8,215 nucleotides of DNA from an uncultured Clostridium sp. (GTDB lineage: Bacteria; Bacillota_A; Clostridia; TANB77; CAG-508): NCBI GenBank assembly GCA_951800935.1, contig CATOLW010000043.1:1-8215 (forward strand). Direction: 5' to 3'. Below, one piece after another: positions 5,943-8,215 of this stretch. Position 1 is the first letter of the stretch. Each line of letters begins with the position of its first letter. A model generated the notes under the pieces. The model was not told the origin of the DNA, made no database searches, and saw only the letters and a list, made by a program, of their open reading frames with translations. The translations under genes and the position numbers were made by a program.

Positions 5943-8215
5943 TTACCATAAAACTGGACGGAAACCTAGATTCATCCCAGAATCAGAAGGATAAGGACCA
6001 CAGAAACGTCCAGAGGCTGGATGAGTCGAACCATTATTGTTGAAAGAACCACTACGAAAAGCACATGGTCTACTGGTATTCCCAGAATATTCTAATGTCC
6101 ACTCATATTCGTTTCCTGCCAAATCATAAATATTTAGTACACTATTTCTTTTAGTTGCGCCTGCTGTTAATAATATTCCCATATTTTCTGATTTTTCTGT
6201 ATTATTTACCGACTTCCATTCTTCAAGTTTAGAAGCTCCTTCATTATAAATAGCATATTTTCCTCTTTCTATTGTAAAATCAGTATTTTTATAATTTCCC
6301 CAATCCGTTGAAATCAAATCATAGGTTGTCTTTATCATTTTAGATTTTCTCTCTTCTTTCGTTTCTCCTAATTTCATTCCTCTTTCTTCTATATATTTTA
6401 GCACTAAATCCCATTGTAACCCAAACATTAAACTGCTAGTCTTTCCTCCTGTTGCCAATCCTTCTGATAATTCTTGTGCTTTTTTACATGTTGTATAGTT
6501 ATAAGGATAGGCATCTTGTTTTATAATGGCTTGTCTTTCCCCATTGTCATCATTTGACACATAACTAATTGCCCCTGCTTCATATCTTCCAATATAAAAA
6601 CCACCATTTTGATAGATACTTTTTAACATCCCTTTTTTATGATTATTATAATCATTTGCATCTATAAATCCATGTTGATCTTCTGAATAATATTCATCAC
6701 GATAAGATGTTCCATCTCTATAATCTTTTGTGTAAGTTTGTAAATCTTTTTCTATTTTATTATATTCTTCATCTGTAAAATCAGTAATGTTCATTTCTGC
6801 TGTTGAATACACTTTAGTTGTTCTTGGCACTTCAATCCATACCCACTCATTTTGATTACTATCTCTTACGACTAACCCTTCATCAATTATATTTTCTCCA
6901 TTTTTTTCTGATACTTGAAATCCTTGTGGTATATAAGCTGTATCGCCATTTTTGTCTTTGTAGATTCCTTCTTTGTCATAAACAGGCGACCATTTATCAT
7001 ATTCCTCATTTAAGAAAAAAGCAACACGAAAACCAATATCATTTAGTTTTCCTAATGGATCTCTTTGGCTACGACTTGTAATTGGATATTCTTCTCCTGT
7101 ATAAGTATAGCCTCCTCCCCTATAAACACGACTATTGGTGTTATAAGCTTCCATCGTCCATTCCCATATGTTTCCTGCCATATCATAAATATTTTTTATT
7201 TGATTTTCTTCTTTTTCTCCTGTTAAGGTTATTGTTTCACTATTATGATTGCCTATCCCTGTGCTATTTACTAAGTATTGTTTTAAAGTATCGTTTTGAT
7301 GAATCCATCTCATAACAGCATCCCATTGTACACCATAACACAAAGTTGTTGTTACATTTTGATAGTTATTTTGCTCTGCCATACTTCTTGCAACTTCTAC
7401 TGCTCCTCCTGTCTCATCTGTCATGCTATTTCCCCATATAATATCATTGTATGGACTTGCATTTTTCTTGCTTACTACCTGTCCTCTTATTCCGCTACCT
7501 GTTTCTTTCATTGTCGTTCCCGCTTCATATCTTGCAATATAAAATCCTTTATTATCTTTTACACTTTTATACATTTTTTGTACTTCTGTTTGATTTGTAT
7601 ATCCATTTTCTTTTGCTTCAAAATATTTTCCTTCTTGCATGCCTTCATCACTAAATTTATTATTCTGATTTCCAAATTCCTCTCTTATAAATTCAGTATA
7701 ATTTTCAACTGGCACCCATACAAATTGATTTCCTTGTTTTGAATTATCTAAATCATCTCCTTGCACATCAGAAATAACAATACCAGTATCGATAGTTCCT
7801 CCTACATAATAGAATCCATCTGGAATTTTCACATTATTTACATACCTTAAATCAACACGATCTATATCTACTTCTTCATCTTTTGCTGTGTAATCTGTAT
7901 AAAATGTCTCCTCGTCCATTGTTATACCTTCTACATAAAATATATTATGGCTCGTTTCATTAATAATATATAAATCGGTAAAATTTTTTTGTTGTTCATC
8001 TGTTAACTCTTGATAAGATTTTACTTTCTCAAAATCTTTCCCTCGATTTAATGTTAAATTTTCAAAAGCTGATAGATCAATTACAAAAAACTCTCCTCTA
8101 TCAACTACACTACTAATAACTCCTGCATTTTTGATTGCTTCTATATTAGTATATGGCATTTTAGCAGGAATTTTTCCATTTTGAGCATAGTAAATAGAAA
8201 CCTTATCTCTTAAAT
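5943..8215 (-). CDS. Large surface protein with two SUMF1/C-type-lectin-fold domains and a pilin-like N-terminal region (5' end missing)
   Basis: The frame is open from the stop at 5943 to the window edge, so the ATG at 8159 is internal. At least 18 more residues precede it (LRDKVSIYYAQNGKIPAK). That text, with the following FFVIDLSAFENLTLNRGKDF and LYIINETSHNIFYVEGI, looks like the body of a type IV pilin-like protein just after its N-terminal helix, which would lie outside the window. Counting from Met 8159, domain 1 covers about 110-384 (GFYIARYEAG, GVQWDAVMRWI, NIYDMAGNIWEWT, RVYRGGGY, NDIGFRVAF). Domain 2 covers about 408-738 (GFYIGRYEAG, GLQWDLVLKYI, NIYDLAGNEYEWT, FRSGSFNNNG, MNLGFRPVLW). 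These are SUMF1/EgtB/PvdO-family landmarks. The paired catalytic cysteines of formylglycine-generating enzyme are absent at the expected site, so a binding role is more likely than catalysis. The last ~40 residues resemble variable regions of retroelement-diversified proteins. A terminator follows. Confidence 0.8.
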   Translation of the reverse strand, partial: LRDKVSIYYAQNGKIPAKMPYTNIEAIKNAGVISSVVDRGEFFVIDLSAFENLTLNRGKDFEKVKSYQELTDEQQKNFTDLYIINETSHNIFYVEGITMDEETFYTDYTAKDEEVDIDRVDLRYVNNVKIPDGFYYVGGTIDTGIVISDVQGDDLDNSKQGNQFVWVPVENYTEFIREEFGNQNNKFSDEGMQEGKYFEAKENGYTNQTEVQKMYKSVKDNKGFYIARYEAGTTMKETGSGIRGQVVSKKNASPYNDIIWGNSMTDETGGAVEVARSMAEQNNYQNVTTTLCYGVQWDAVMRWIHQNDTLKQYLVNSTGIGNHNSETITLTGEKEENQIKNIYDMAGNIWEWTMEAYNTNSRVYRGGGYTYTGEEYPITSRSQRDPLGKLNDIGFRVAFFLNEEYDKWSPVYDKEGIYKDKNGDTAYIPQGFQVSEKNGENIIDEGLVVRDSNQNEWVWIEVPRTTKVYSTAEMNITDFTDEEYNKIEKDLQTYTKDYRDGTSYRDEYYSEDQHGFIDANDYNNHKKGMLKSIYQNGGFYIGRYEAGAISYVSNDDNGERQAIIKQDAYPYNYTTCKKAQELSEGLATGGKTSSLMFGLQWDLVLKYIEERGMKLGETKEERKSKMIKTTYDLISTDWGNYKNTDFTIERGKYAIYNEGASKLEEWKSVNNTEKSENMGILLTAGATKRNSVLNIYDLAGNEYEWTLEYSGNTSRPCAFRSGSFNNNGSTHPASGRFCGPYPSDSGMNLGFRPVLW

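Noticed and set aside
5943..6140. Annotation as formylglycine-generating or sulfatase-modifying enzyme.
   Set aside because: The fold landmarks are present, but the paired catalytic cysteines before the GFR motif are not at the expected positions in either domain.
6818..7742. Several plus-strand open frames within the SUMF1-domain gene.
   Set aside because: They are Phe/Leu/Tyr/Cys-rich shadows of a gene with clear family motifs on the minus strand, and they have no recognisable domains.
1..8215. CRISPR array, tRNA or rRNA genes, riboswitches.
   Set aside because: No regularly spaced repeats, no cloverleaf with conserved T-loop, and no recognisable riboswitch core were found in the short intergenic regions.

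Overview
The window is AT-rich DNA from a low-GC Gram-positive bacterium, most likely a member of the Clostridia and probably a spore-former. The evidence is strong AGGAGG-type ribosome binding sites, TTG/ATG starts, a MinD-MinE-RodA cluster of the clostridial type, a Bacillus/Clostridium-type MazF (NdoA) and a GerS-like protein. It looks like chromosomal core DNA with two accessory surface-protein genes at the edges. No RNA gene, CRISPR array or insertion-sequence ORF is visible.

Layout from left to right. (1) Positions 15-1004, plus strand: a membrane-anchored protein whose C-terminal part is a phage tail-fibre/collar-type domain with five HxH motifs. It ends at a hairpin (1010-1050) shared with the convergent gene. 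(2) Positions 1071-2086, minus strand: a GerS-like membrane protein followed by a solitary MazF endoribonuclease. (3) Positions 2153-5751, minus strand: minD-minE-rodA-dusB, reading right to left from a clear sigma-A-type promoter at 5799-5827 to a terminator at 2120-2142. A 135-bp near-perfect inverted repeat of REP/Y1-transposase style fills the rodA-dusB gap and supplies an alternative start for dusB. (4) Positions 5943-8215, minus strand: the 3' part of a large gene with two SUMF1/C-type-lectin-fold domains behind what looks like a pilin-like N-terminal region. The reading frame is open to the window edge, so the gene is cut off at its 5' end.

How the parts fit together. MinD and MinE form the oscillating division-site selection pair, and RodA is the elongation glycosyltransferase, so the middle operon concerns cell shape and division. 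dusB (tRNA dihydrouridine synthase) is a passenger. GerS-like plus MazF resembles the gerS-alr-mazE-mazF neighbourhood that I recall from Clostridioides difficile, but with alr and mazE missing. The two edge genes encode unrelated binding folds (a phage fibre tip and tandem lectin-like domains) on what appear to be membrane or pilus anchors. They also share a 48-bp stretch that is 81% identical. Together these edges are the most unusual content of the window.

No stretch longer than 300 bases lacks a gene. The longest gap is 5752-5942, which holds a terminator, a short direct repeat and the minD promoter.
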